Assembly: GCA_947173945.1 (NCBI GenBank)
Contig: CAMWGV010000029.1
Location: 1-38,018 of the forward strand
From: an uncultured Lachnospiraceae bacterium
GTDB lineage: Bacteria; Bacillota; Clostridia; Lachnospirales; Lachnospiraceae
Direction: 5' to 3'
DNA: 38,018 bases
Shown: positions 1 through 8,322 of the stretch, in pieces
How positions within the stretch are numbered: the first letter of the stretch is position 1
How the letters are laid out: the number at the start of each line of letters is the position of its first letter
Translations under genes and position numbers: made by a program
The notes under the pieces: generated by a model
What the model saw: only the letters and a program-made list of their open reading frames with translations
Database searches by the model: none
Told to the model about the DNA's origin: nothing

Positions 1-1
1 T

Positions 2-37
2 GGTTTCGGTGATGATACGGCTGATATTCTTATTTGA
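2..37 (+). CDS. Possible 3' end of an upstream gene (partial)
   Basis: The first bases read as an open frame ending GFGDDTADILI followed by TGA at 35-37, which would fit the tail of a gene that starts before the window. Only eleven codons are visible, so this could be chance. Confidence 0.25.
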   Translation, partial: GFGDDTADILI

Positions 38-62
38 CTATTCATGTGTGAGCTTGTATAAT
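34..62 (+). promoter_or_regulatory. Candidate sigma-A promoter
   Basis: TTGACT (34-39) and TATAAT (57-62) are separated by 17 bp, close to the vegetative consensus. Predicted transcription would start near 69, only about 9 nt before the ATG at 78, so the Shine-Dalgarno GGGAG at 67-71 would be partly cut off. Either the leader is extremely short or initiation occurs slightly upstream. Confidence 0.55.
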
Positions 63-77
63 TAATGGGAGAACAAA

Positions 78-905
78 ATGAAAAACAGTATTAAATTTAT
101 AAGAGTTAGCTTATTTTCGATATTACTGTTATTATTTTCAGGATATATGATAGTAGAATATGTAGACAGTATGAAAATCAGACTTGTAATTTTTATAATT
201 TTATTTGTTTTAATAGCTATAATTGCAGTAATATTACTGAGAAGTTCTAAATGTGCAGCTTCGCGAATTATACTGTTGGATGTTTTGACCATAGTGATTT
301 TTGTAGGATTGCTTGGAAGTTTTGCAAAGGAGCTTATGGCAATAAATGAAATACAGAGTGCTTTTGAAGGAAATAATGGATTTTCGTTTTCTTATTCAAA
401 GAATATTGGCGATAAAGGATATGAGGATATAGATAGTGCTGTGGCAGATGCAATAGAAAATAGAAAGAAAACAACGAATCAAAATGAATTGGAAGAAATT
501 TATCGTGTACAGACAGGAGAAAAAATATTTATTTATTTTAAAGAATCGGAAAACATTATTGAATTTGAATTTTTTAGACAGAATGATTTGTATTATAGTT
601 ATGGCAGTAAGCTTTTAATGTATTATGGCGTGGGAAGCAGTGATAGATATACTGCAGAAGAAACAATCAGAAAAGATATAGCAAATACCATGTGGCGTGG
701 ATTTGAAAGCAAAGAGGTAGGAGTACCAGCGTGGGGTGTATCTACTGATGAGAAAATTTTCTCAATGACTATTAATGCGAGGAAGGTGGATGATGTAATT
801 CAAATAGACGAAAAAGATGGGAAAAAATATTATTTTTGGATTACAACAAATACTGGAGAAATAGAAACAATGGAAGATGTGAAAAAGGTAACTATACAAT
901 TATAA
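78..905 (+). CDS. Hypothetical membrane-anchored protein
   Basis: This 275-residue protein has two or three hydrophobic segments in its first 90 residues (about 8-28, 35-54 and 66-86). A soluble, acidic, lysine-rich region with mixed beta-type sequence follows. I do not recognise a family. The remainder may sit outside the membrane, with the N-terminal helices as anchor; this is inference. The start is the ATG after GGGAGAA at 67-73. The next gene begins 18 nt downstream with a strong ribosome binding site and is also a membrane protein with a C-terminal soluble domain, so the two may share a transcript with cdd and add. No enzymatic motif is visible. Confidence 0.7.
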   Translation: MKNSIKFIRVSLFSILLLLFSGYMIVEYVDSMKIRLVIFIILFVLIAIIAVILLRSSKCAASRIILLDVLTIVIFVGLLGSFAKELMAINEIQSAFEGNNGFSFSYSKNIGDKGYEDIDSAVADAIENRKKTTNQNELEEIYRVQTGEKIFIYFKESENIIEFEFFRQNDLYYSYGSKLLMYYGVGSSDRYTAEETIRKDIANTMWRGFESKEVGVPAWGVSTDEKIFSMTINARKVDDVIQIDEKDGKKYYFWITTNTGEIETMEDVKKVTIQL

Positions 906-923
906 GTTTTAAGGAGGGATTTA

Positions 924-2702
924 ATGGGTAAGCTGGGAATTGCCATTGATAGACAGAAGGAATCTATAAAGGGAATTATAAAGAGATATCTCATAACACT
1001 TATCTGTGTAAATGCGGCATGCATTTTTGAGATATTTCTTGATGCAACTGGTTATTATACGAAGAGCAGCGGGATGGGATCACTTTGGGGCAACGGCAGT
1101 GTAAGGGACATGGTTGATTATATATTGGGGTTCCTTGTATTGTTTGCAGTCGGAAGCTTTTTTGTGGAGAGTGTATTTACGGAGGATGGCAGTAACAGAA
1201 AAAAGCTTGTCCTGCCATATATTTTGCTCGGAATTATCAGTGTTGTTTTGGATGTTCTCTCATGGAACGCAGATGATATATTTTCGAAAATGGGTCAGGA
1301 TATGCTTTTAAAGACCGTTTGGCTGTACATTATTTTATGTACGGTTCTTGGGTTTCATAAGCTGATAAAAAGCAGCGGTATGTCATTTGCAAAATATGCT
1401 GTCAATCTGCTTGTGGGTGCAATCAAGGTGGGAACCGTCCTGTTTTTGTTAAATGTGGGATTTGTTCTTCTGGTCACAATATTCGATATATTAATTCTTG
1501 ATATAAAAGAATGGGATTTTATAGAGTACGTTGAATTATTCCTCGTTGGAGCTGTTTATGTGCCATATACACTTATTTGTCTTACTGATAAAACGGAAAC
1601 AGAATCCAAATTTATAAGAAGTCTTTTGCTTTGGGTACTTATGCCAATGGTAAACGCCGCAATGATTATCATTTACATGTATGTACTGAAGATTGTTGTT
1701 ACGGGATATATGCCGAAAAATGAAGTGTTTGGCATTTGTGCAGGGCTGTTTTGTTGCGGAGTGGTTATTTGGACAATGGCATATCCGTTTGTGCCTGATG
1801 AATATAAAGATTCAAAGGGAAAGGCATTATACCGAAATGTAATAAAATATGCAAAATATATATATGCACCTTTTATACTGCTTGAATGCTATTGTATCGG
1901 TATCCGCATTAATGAATATGGAATTACCGTTGAGCGTTATTTTGCTGTTGTATTTATTATTTGCCAGATAATCTATGTGGCATGGGAACCGCTTTACGGA
2001 CTGGTGCGTAAAATGCTCAAAAAAGAAAAAAACGGATATGCGGAAGGCTATGAGAATCTGCTTTATGTCGGTATTGCAGTTTATGTGTTGTGTGTTATGC
2101 TGCCGTTTTTCAGTGCGGAAAAGGTGGAATTTCTGTCGCAGAAAAAGCGGTTTGAGGCTATTATGAATGGATATTCCGTAGATGAATTAAATTTGGCTAA
2201 GGATGACCTGCGGAGTGCAAGTAGCACATATCGGGTTATAATGTGGAACATTTACGGCGATGAATATTTAAGAGAAACGTATACGACAGACGAGAGAAAG
2301 AAATTATCAACATATTTTAAAACTGCGGATGTATCTGAAAAGTGGAATTATTATAAAAGCACAACAAAAGATGCAATTTCTGTTTCTGGCTACAGCTATA
2401 TGTATTCGTTTACGAAAAGTTTGCCTAGCCATGAGGAATATAATATTGACAATACAATGCCTGTGAGTATCAATATTCAGGACCTTCAGAATGGAGAGGA
2501 AGTCTGGGAGGTGGATGTCTGGGAGCTTGTCCAGCTTGTTATAAGACGTGGAAGTAATAGTGATTACAATGATGGTACATTGCCATATGAAATTCAGATG
2601 GATGGTGGAAAAAAATGTGTGGTATCCTATATCTCGTTTAGTTACAACGAGACGGATGGAACAATTAAGTATTTAGATTTGAAGGGTTATATTTTATGGT
2701 AG
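924..2702 (+). CDS. DUF4153-like polytopic membrane protein
   Basis: The 592-residue protein has about ten to twelve hydrophobic segments spread over residues 20-400. A soluble C-terminal portion of about 190 residues (from about 400) follows, rich in Tyr, Asp and Glu. The pattern VLMPMVNAAMIIIYMYVLKI followed by a short proline-containing loop and another helix pair resembles DUF4153 family proteins as I remember them. Function of that family is unknown. The start is supported by AAGGAGGG about 6 nt upstream. The stop is 10 nt before cdd, whose ribosome binding site follows immediately, so it is probably co-transcribed with the nucleoside genes. Family assignment is by recollection of motif style, not by search. 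Confidence 0.7.
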   Translation: MGKLGIAIDRQKESIKGIIKRYLITLICVNAACIFEIFLDATGYYTKSSGMGSLWGNGSVRDMVDYILGFLVLFAVGSFFVESVFTEDGSNRKKLVLPYILLGIISVVLDVLSWNADDIFSKMGQDMLLKTVWLYIILCTVLGFHKLIKSSGMSFAKYAVNLLVGAIKVGTVLFLLNVGFVLLVTIFDILILDIKEWDFIEYVELFLVGAVYVPYTLICLTDKTETESKFIRSLLLWVLMPMVNAAMIIIYMYVLKIVVTGYMPKNEVFGICAGLFCCGVVIWTMAYPFVPDEYKDSKGKALYRNVIKYAKYIYAPFILLECYCIGIRINEYGITVERYFAVVFIICQIIYVAWEPLYGLVRKMLKKEKNGYAEGYENLLYVGIAVYVLCVMLPFFSAEKVEFLSQKKRFEAIMNGYSVDELNLAKDDLRSASSTYRVIMWNIYGDEYLRETYTTDERKKLSTYFKTADVSEKWNYYKSTTKDAISVSGYSYMYSFTKSLPSHEEYNIDNTMPVSINIQDLQNGEEVWEVDVWELVQLVIRRGSNSDYNDGTLPYEIQMDGGKKCVVSYISFSYNETDGTIKYLDLKGYILW

Positions 2703-2712
2703 GAGGTTTTCT

Positions 2713-3132
2713 ATGGATATGGATGAAAAGGAGCTTGTACGACTTGCAAAAGAAGCAAGAGAACATGCATATGCTCCCTACTCTCATTTCAAAGTCGGAG
2801 CGGCACTGTTAACACATACAGGAAAGATTTACAAGGGCTGTAATGTGGAAAATGCATCCTTTGGAGCCACAAATTGTGCGGAGAGAACAGCGTTCTTTAA
2901 GGCAGTGTCAGAAGGTGAAAAATCCTTTGCTGCGATAGCCATTGTGGGAGCGCCTGACGGAACGGACACTGCGGATACATGTGCACCTTGTGGAATCTGT
3001 CGTCAGGTCATGAGGGAATTTTCCCAGCCGGAGGATTTTAAGATTGTGCTTGAAGATGGACAGGGAGGCACGATTTCCATGACATTGGAGGAGCTTTTAC
3101 CAAGAAGCTTTGCGGGGGAAAGTATGGGCTGA
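2713..3132 (+). CDS. cdd: Cytidine deaminase
   Basis: This enzyme hydrolytically deaminates cytidine and deoxycytidine to uridine and deoxyuridine in pyrimidine salvage. The 139-residue length is typical of the tetrameric zinc form. Signature pieces are visible in order: PYSHFKVGAALL near the N-terminus, the substrate-binding NVENASFGATNCAERTAF block with the zinc-ligand Cys and catalytic Glu, and CAPCGICRQVMREF with the other two zinc cysteines. AGGAGG lies about 6 nt before the ATG. It sits 21 nt upstream of add and 10 nt after the preceding membrane gene, so it is in an operon. Its product uridine would feed the uridine phosphorylase encoded at 11870, now separated from it by the accessory island. 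Confidence 0.95.
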   Translation: MDMDEKELVRLAKEAREHAYAPYSHFKVGAALLTHTGKIYKGCNVENASFGATNCAERTAFFKAVSEGEKSFAAIAIVGAPDGTDTADTCAPCGICRQVMREFSQPEDFKIVLEDGQGGTISMTLEELLPRSFAGESMG

Positions 3133-3153
3133 TGTTCAAAGGGGTGATTTTAA

Positions 3154-4116
3154 ATGAATATAATTAAAATGCCAAGAGTTGAATTGCATTGTCATCTGGA
3201 TGGCTCTATATCGAAGGCTTGTATGGAAGAACTGTTGGGAAGAACAGTAGATAAAGAAGAACTTAGTGTTTCGGACGATTGTCGGGATTTGGCGCAGTAT
3301 CTTGAAAAGTTTGATTTGCCTCTCAGTGCACTTACAAATGAAGAAGGGTTAAAGCTGGCTGGCAGTGATTTCATGAGAACGATGCACGAGGAAAAAATGG
3401 ATTACGTCGAGGTGCGGTTTGCTCCGCTTTTATCTGTAAATTCCGATATGACAACAGAAAAAGTAATACAGGCGGTAATAGACGGACTTGAGGCAGGGCG
3501 GCAAAAGTACAAGGTAGATTATGGTGTTATTGTATGTGCGATGAGACATCACAGCTATGATGAAAATTACGCTATGCTCAAGGTGGCACGTAAATTTTTA
3601 GGAAATGGTGTCTGTGGGGCTGACCTTGCAGGAAACGAGGCGGCATACCCAATGACCGAATTCGTGGAGCTGTTTCAGCATGTGAAAAAATGGGGGATGC
3701 CATTTACAATTCATGCCGGCGAATGTGGCAGTTCAAAAAATATTGAAGATGCAGTAAACTGCGGTGCGTCACGTATCGGACACGGCATAGCGATGGCAGG
3801 ACATGACGACGTTATGAGGCTTTGCACCCAAAAGAAAATAGGCGTGGAAATGTGTCCTGTAAGTAATTTACAGACAAAGGCTGTGGAGGATGTTTCAAAG
3901 TATCCTATGAGATTGTTTTTGGATAACGGAATAATGGTTACCGTAAATACGGACAATAGGACCGTAAGTAACACAACACTTGACAAGGAATTTGAATTTA
4001 TAAAGGAAAATTGCCATATTACAGATGGAGATATAATTAAAATGATGAAGAACGCAGTCGAGGTTTCATGGGCTGACGATGACTTGAAGGATAAACTTAT
4101 GAAAATGTTTTTGTAA
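3154..4116 (+). CDS. add: Adenosine deaminase
   Basis: The protein converts adenosine and deoxyadenosine to inosine and deoxyinosine. Metal-ligand and active-site motifs of the adenosine deaminase/AMP deaminase superfamily are present: VELHCHLDGS near residue 9 (HxH), FTIHAGE in the middle, SRIGHGI, and VTVNTDNR near the C-terminal third. The last is usually NTDDP in canonical enzymes, so Asn-Arg here is a mild deviation. The 320 residues are close to the usual 330-340. The ATG at 3154 follows GGGGTGATTTTAA, a weaker ribosome site than its neighbours. The gene ends the first salvage block and is followed by a rho-independent terminator. Confidence 0.93.
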   Translation: MNIIKMPRVELHCHLDGSISKACMEELLGRTVDKEELSVSDDCRDLAQYLEKFDLPLSALTNEEGLKLAGSDFMRTMHEEKMDYVEVRFAPLLSVNSDMTTEKVIQAVIDGLEAGRQKYKVDYGVIVCAMRHHSYDENYAMLKVARKFLGNGVCGADLAGNEAAYPMTEFVELFQHVKKWGMPFTIHAGECGSSKNIEDAVNCGASRIGHGIAMAGHDDVMRLCTQKKIGVEMCPVSNLQTKAVEDVSKYPMRLFLDNGIMVTVNTDNRTVSNTTLDKEFEFIKENCHITDGDIIKMMKNAVEVSWADDDLKDKLMKMFL

Positions 4117-4144
4117 ATAGACGATTGATTTTAATATTGGTTGG

Positions 4145-4190
4145 AAAAGCTTGGATGCCTATTTTATAAAGGTTTCCGAGCTTTCTTTAT
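4145..4190 (+). terminator. Rho-independent terminator after add
   Basis: AAAGCTTGGA at 4146-4155 pairs with TCCGAGCTTT at 4175-4184 (one G-T pair), followed by a T-rich stretch. It closes the cdd-add transcript just before the accessory island. Confidence 0.75.
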
Positions 4191-4465
4191 GTCTTATTGT
4201 TTTATTTGAAAAAGCCTGTTTCAAACAAAGTGGAAGATAGAGTTATAGGATAGACTATTCTTTCCCATCAGAAGTTAGATTGAATGTAATTCCTTGTATA
4301 CCTTTCTTGACAATGCGGCTAGCATATCTGTACAAGAAGAGAGAATGGTAGAGAAATTGTAGTTTACTTGTTAATTACAATGAGAAAAATTGTGAAATAA
4401 CGGCATTGCTTAAAATATAGAGTGTTTTAATGGGGGTAGTTTGAGTTGTAATAGCAAAAACGAAC
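4191..4465 (+). other. Non-coding AT-rich left flank of the accessory island
   Basis: No convincing gene was found here. A short minus-strand frame (about 40 codons, stop at 4255-4257) exists, but nothing in it is recognisable. No direct repeat shared with the right flank (11670-11869) was seen by eye. This is the probable left junction of the island. Confidence 0.4.
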
Positions 4466-4494
4466 TTGTGTTCTTGAGATGGAAGTGTTATACT
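4466..4494 (+). promoter_or_regulatory. Candidate promoter of the HTH/RM operon, extended -10
   Basis: TTGTGT (4466-4471), a 17-bp spacer and TATACT (4489-4494) with an upstream TGT giving an extended -10. A small inverted repeat, GAAC-TTGT-GTTC (4462-4473), overlaps the -35, where a regulator such as the HTH protein encoded next could bind. The operator role is inference. Confidence 0.5.
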
Positions 4495-4584
4495 ATAAAG
4501 AAATAAGTAATTGAGTGATACTTCAAATAAATGTTGCTATTGTTCGCCCCATCGAATACAATATATTATAAGAGGTGTATTATT

Positions 4585-4773
4585 ATGGGATATATTACAG
4601 CAGCGCAAGCAGCAGAAAAATGGAAAGTTTCACAAAGACGTGTGCAGATACTATGTGCACAACAAAGAATCGAAGGTGTATTTAAGCTGGGCGAAGTTTG
4701 GGCTATACCGGATGATGCTGAAAAGCCAAATGACAACAGAATAAAAAGGACAGAAAATAATGATGAAAACTAA
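4585..4773 (+). CDS. Small helix-turn-helix DNA-binding protein
   Basis: The 62-residue protein begins MGYITAAQAAEKWKVSQRRV and continues to a basic and polar tail. The first 45 residues fit the excisionase/MerR-like HTH_17 fold (AAEKWKVS-turn-RRVQILCAQQRIEG, then a WAIP wing). The start chosen is the ATG at 4585 with AGAGGTG 6-13 nt upstream; a longer in-frame reading from 4531 lacks a ribosome site. Its last codons overlap the first methyltransferase by 14 nt, so the two are translationally coupled. Small HTH proteins of this kind often precede RM genes in Firmicutes. It could regulate the cassette as a controller-like protein, but it does not look like a classical XRE-type C protein. Confidence 0.8.
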   Translation: MGYITAAQAAEKWKVSQRRVQILCAQQRIEGVFKLGEVWAIPDDAEKPNDNRIKRTENNDEN

Positions 4774-5854
4774 ATTAAAAGCAATAGATTTATTTTGTGG
4801 ATGTGGAGGATTTTCATATGGGTTTCAAGAAGCAGGCTTTGAAATGTTGTTGGGAATAGATATGTGGAAAGATGCTACAGTTACATATAAACACAATTTT
4901 CCTAATGCCACAGTAATAAATGATGATATTGAAAGGATAACTGCAAAACAAATAATGCAAAAACTAAATACAAGTAAAGATGATATAGATGTTATTATAG
5001 GTGGACCACCTTGTCAGGGCTTTTCAGTCTCTGGAAAGCGAATGATAGATGATCCAAGAAATAAATTATATAAGTCTTTTGTTAATTTGGTAAAAGAAAT
5101 TCGCCCCAAATTATTTGTTATGGAAAATGTGCCGGGATTGATAAGGCTGTTTGATGGAAAAGTAAAGGAACAGGTATTGGGAGATTTTTCATCAATAGGC
5201 TATACAGTAAAGGTACAATTGCTTTCTTCTGATATGTTTGGTGTTCCGCAACAAAGAAAACGAGTTTTCTTTGTTGGAATAAATAAAGAGAAAATCAAGA
5301 ATACAGAGGAGTTTACATTTCCAGAGGCCTGTTATGGTGAGGGATTGAAGGAATTTATTACTTGCGAAGAGGCTATATCCGATTTGGATTTTGTTCCAGT
5401 TGATATTTCTCTGGGCGAGGATATACCATATAAATTACCGCCGAATTGTGAATATCAAAAAAGGATGAGAGTTGGAAGTGATAGAATAAAGAATCATTCG
5501 ATAACTATTCATAAAGAAAAGACTAGAGAAATAATCGCAATGGTTCCTGATGGGGGTAATTATAAGAATTTGCCTAGCAATTTACAGGATACAAGAAAAG
5601 TACATATAGCTTGGACGCGAATGAACAGCAAAAAGCCTTGTTTTACGATTGATACAGGGCATAATCATCATTTTCACTATAAGGAAAATCGAGTACCTAC
5701 GGTTAGGGAGTCTGCTCGAATACAATCGTTTCCCGATAAATTTGAATTTATTGGGATAAAAACTAGTCAGTTAAAGCAAGTTGGTAATGCCGTTCCACCA
5801 TTGATGGCACAGGCAATTGCTGAAAAGGTAAAAAATGTTATAGAAAGAGGATAA
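4760..5854 (+). CDS. DNA (cytosine-5) methyltransferase, first of two
   Basis: This enzyme transfers a methyl group from S-adenosylmethionine to carbon 5 of cytosine. The order of motifs is complete: I (DLFCGCGGFSYGFQEAGF), IV with catalytic Cys85 (GGPPCQGFSV), VI (MENVPGL), VIII (PQQRKRVFFVGI), a target recognition region of about 110 residues, then IX (RESARIQSFP) and X (QVGNAVPPLMAQAIA). The 364-residue length is normal. The ATG at 4760 has AAAGGA 9 nt upstream; ATG 4763 is the alternative. It is tightly packed with the nuclease gene (4 nt gap) and the second methyltransferase, so it is most likely one modification arm of a restriction-modification system. Codon use is AT-rich relative to udp/deoB. 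Confidence 0.95.
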   Translation: MMKTKLKAIDLFCGCGGFSYGFQEAGFEMLLGIDMWKDATVTYKHNFPNATVINDDIERITAKQIMQKLNTSKDDIDVIIGGPPCQGFSVSGKRMIDDPRNKLYKSFVNLVKEIRPKLFVMENVPGLIRLFDGKVKEQVLGDFSSIGYTVKVQLLSSDMFGVPQQRKRVFFVGINKEKIKNTEEFTFPEACYGEGLKEFITCEEAISDLDFVPVDISLGEDIPYKLPPNCEYQKRMRVGSDRIKNHSITIHKEKTREIIAMVPDGGNYKNLPSNLQDTRKVHIAWTRMNSKKPCFTIDTGHNHHFHYKENRVPTVRESARIQSFPDKFEFIGIKTSQLKQVGNAVPPLMAQAIAEKVKNVIERG

Positions 5855-5858
5855 AAGT

Positions 5859-7292
5859 ATGTATAATCCCAAAAACCAATATAGATGTACAATAATAAGG
5901 GCGAGAGCGATTTCGGAAGTAGATGATTTGTTACCTAAATATGCTGCTGTAATTGATAATATTTGTCCATGTACAAAAGATGAGTTTGAGAGAGGCTTTA
6001 ATTCAGCTTTTCGTAACTATGCTGAAAGTAAGGCTCGAAATCAGAATAATGAAAGTGCAATAAAGAAAACGTTGGACAATCATCGGACAGAAGTAAGTGG
6101 TTCGCTTTTTGGAATGCATTATGAGATTGATGGGATTGTTTATGCTTCTGAAAGAACTAAAAAATTTCTGCAAGATTATGATCAACCTGCCTTTTTTAAG
6201 GACTGGCTGTTAAAAATGCAATTCCCAAATGGAATGCAGAAATCACAAACATACACAAAGGTTATGGCAGATGGTTTAAGGTGTCAGCCATATTCAATAT
6301 TGTTAAAAGTGTTAGATTATGCTCGAAGGGAGGGTATAGTTTTACTTAAACAGGAAGTGGGTTACTATATTTTGAATGCAGAGAATGTACTAAAAGGAGA
6401 AGCCACCCCTAATGAAGTATTTGATGAAATAGTGAATGATAAGAGAATGGGGATTACTCCTAGAAAAATAGAAGTACCAGAGGGAGAAAATAAGTCTAAA
6501 TATTACCAGCATGTTACAGACCAATTGCAGTATTTACAGTTAGCCAATTTGATAATATTAGATGGACAAGAGGTAAAATTAAATCCGCATGAAATGAAGG
6601 CTGTTAAAATCTTTGAGGAATTATGGTCTAAGCCTCTTGGATTTGATATCTATTCATATGACGTAAGTAGTGCTTCAGAGAGAAAAAGGTTAGAAGAAGA
6701 ATGGGCTATCTATTATGGAAAGCTTAGTGACAATGTTGATTTGTTGGACACACCAGTAGAGGCATTAATAGCACCAGAAATGGAAATTGATTATGAGAAG
6801 AAAAATAGCAAGAGAACTAATAAGACAGAACTTGGAGATGCTGGGGAAGTGTATGTATATGAGTATGAGAAACAACGTGTGGGCAAATTCAATTCTCGGC
6901 TTGTAAACAATGTCTTGGCACTTGGAAAAACAAAGGGATTAGGATATGATATTCAATCAGTTATTGCTGAGCATGGAGAATTTGCTGAATTTATAAAATA
7001 TATTGAAGTGAAATCGACAAAAAGAGTGACTGCTCCAGATATAAACGATTCGATGTGGGTAGATACTGTAAATATTACTAGAAATGAATGGGTAGCTGCA
7101 TTGCAACATAAGGAGTTTTATTATATTTATCGAGTGTATTTTGTGCGTGGTGGAGTTGTAATGTATGTAATTAGAGACCTTTATAAGAAAATAGAAAGTG
7201 GAATTGTTGAAATAATCCCTATGACATATCGTGTTGACTTTCAAAATTCTGCTGTGGATAATGTGATTAGTGAGGTGAATCAAAATGTATAA
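5859..7292 (+). CDS. Putative restriction endonuclease with DUF3883 nuclease domain
   Basis: The 477-residue protein lies between two C5-methyltransferase genes. Its C-terminal part (about 322-460) starts with GDAGE, has GYDIQS with Asp364 and then IKYIEVKST with Glu383 and Lys385. That D...ExK arrangement fits the PD-(D/E)XK fold seen in DUF3883/NOV_C domains. The first 310 residues are not recognised; they are rich in charged helices and may carry DNA recognition. AGAGGA precedes the ATG by 7 nt, and the 3' end overlaps the second methyltransferase by 8 nt. Position and motif suggest the cleaving subunit of a type II-like system; enzymatic activity is inference. Confidence 0.75.
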   Translation: MYNPKNQYRCTIIRARAISEVDDLLPKYAAVIDNICPCTKDEFERGFNSAFRNYAESKARNQNNESAIKKTLDNHRTEVSGSLFGMHYEIDGIVYASERTKKFLQDYDQPAFFKDWLLKMQFPNGMQKSQTYTKVMADGLRCQPYSILLKVLDYARREGIVLLKQEVGYYILNAENVLKGEATPNEVFDEIVNDKRMGITPRKIEVPEGENKSKYYQHVTDQLQYLQLANLIILDGQEVKLNPHEMKAVKIFEELWSKPLGFDIYSYDVSSASERKRLEEEWAIYYGKLSDNVDLLDTPVEALIAPEMEIDYEKKNSKRTNKTELGDAGEVYVYEYEKQRVGKFNSRLVNNVLALGKTKGLGYDIQSVIAEHGEFAEFIKYIEVKSTKRVTAPDINDSMWVDTVNITRNEWVAALQHKEFYYIYRVYFVRGGVVMYVIRDLYKKIESGIVEIIPMTYRVDFQNSAVDNVISEVNQNV

Positions 7293-8283
7293 AGTAGTTT
7301 CATTATTTTCGGGGTGTGGAGGTGCAGATCAGGGGATTGTTGGCGGATTCATGTTTAATAAAAAAAGATATAAAAAACTGCCATTTAAGTTGGTTTATGT
7401 AACAGATATAGATCAGAAAGCCTTAAATACTCATATGAAAAATTTTAAATGCAGTAAGGTGGTATGTAAGGATATATGTGATACAGACAGTTCAGAAATT
7501 CCGGATTGTGATATAGTAGTTGGTGGATTCCCATGTCAGTCATTTAGTACAGTGAATCCTAATAAAGATCCGTTTGATGAGCGAGCAAAATTATATAAGC
7601 AAATGGCAAGAGTGGTGAAAGATAAGCAACCTAAAGTTTTTGTTGCTGAAAATGTTAAAGGGTTTATGACCTTACATAAGGGAGATATATTTAATAAAGT
7701 TATTTCTTGTTTTGAGAAAGCAGGTTATACAGTTTTTTCAAAATTGTTTAATGCTGCTGATTATGGAGTTCCTCAAAAAAGAGAGAGAGTAATCTTGCTT
7801 GGAATTCGTAATGATATTGCTCAAAATTTAGAGTATTATTGGCCTGATGAAACAAATAAAGAAAATTGGATTCCGCTTTCTGTGGCAGTGCCGCAATTGG
7901 CTATAGAGGAGGGGAAATACTATTTTTCACAGAGAGCAGTTCAAGGTATGAAGAATGCCAAAAATAATATGAAAAGAGGATTGTATCAGGATTTAAACAA
8001 ACCTTGCTTAACTGTTACAAGTCATTTGGCGAAAGTAAGTTTAAATTCGAGAGACCCAGTTCTTTTGGTGGATTCTGATAAGGAACTTTATCGGAGGTTC
8101 ACACCACTAGAAGCTGCAAGAATTCAATCATTTCCTGATGAATTTAAATTTGCAGGAAGCGAGACAGATGCCTATAAGCAAATAGGTAATGCAATTCCGC
8201 CAGTAATGTTTTGGCATATAATGAAGTCGATTGAAGATTATTTGGAGAAAGTGAACAAGGTTGATTTAGAAGAAGCAATATAA
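7285..8283 (+). CDS. DNA (cytosine-5) methyltransferase, second of two
   Basis: The 332-residue enzyme is a distinct C5-methyltransferase, not a copy of the first. Motif I is SLFSGCGGADQGI with an insertion of about 15 residues before VTDID; motif IV with Cys84 is GGFPCQSFSTV; motif VI is AENVKGF; motif VIII is YGVPQKRERVILLGI; motifs IX/X are EAARIQSFPDEF and QIGNAIPPVMFWHI. Its target recognition region is short. GAGGTGAA within the end of the nuclease gene serves as ribosome site, so the two are coupled. Two different C5-methyltransferases around one nuclease are usual when the recognition site is asymmetric and each strand needs its own methylase; that reading is inference. Confidence 0.95.
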   Translation: MYKVVSLFSGCGGADQGIVGGFMFNKKRYKKLPFKLVYVTDIDQKALNTHMKNFKCSKVVCKDICDTDSSEIPDCDIVVGGFPCQSFSTVNPNKDPFDERAKLYKQMARVVKDKQPKVFVAENVKGFMTLHKGDIFNKVISCFEKAGYTVFSKLFNAADYGVPQKRERVILLGIRNDIAQNLEYYWPDETNKENWIPLSVAVPQLAIEEGKYYFSQRAVQGMKNAKNNMKRGLYQDLNKPCLTVTSHLAKVSLNSRDPVLLVDSDKELYRRFTPLEAARIQSFPDEFKFAGSETDAYKQIGNAIPPVMFWHIMKSIEDYLEKVNKVDLEEAI

Positions 8284-8322
8284 TAAGTTATTTGAAACAA
8301 TATTATGAGGGGAGTTGGGGAA

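Noticed and set aside
4255-4380. Short minus-strand frame (about 40 codons) in the left island flank
   Set aside because: No start with a ribosome site, no recognisable motif, length expected by chance.
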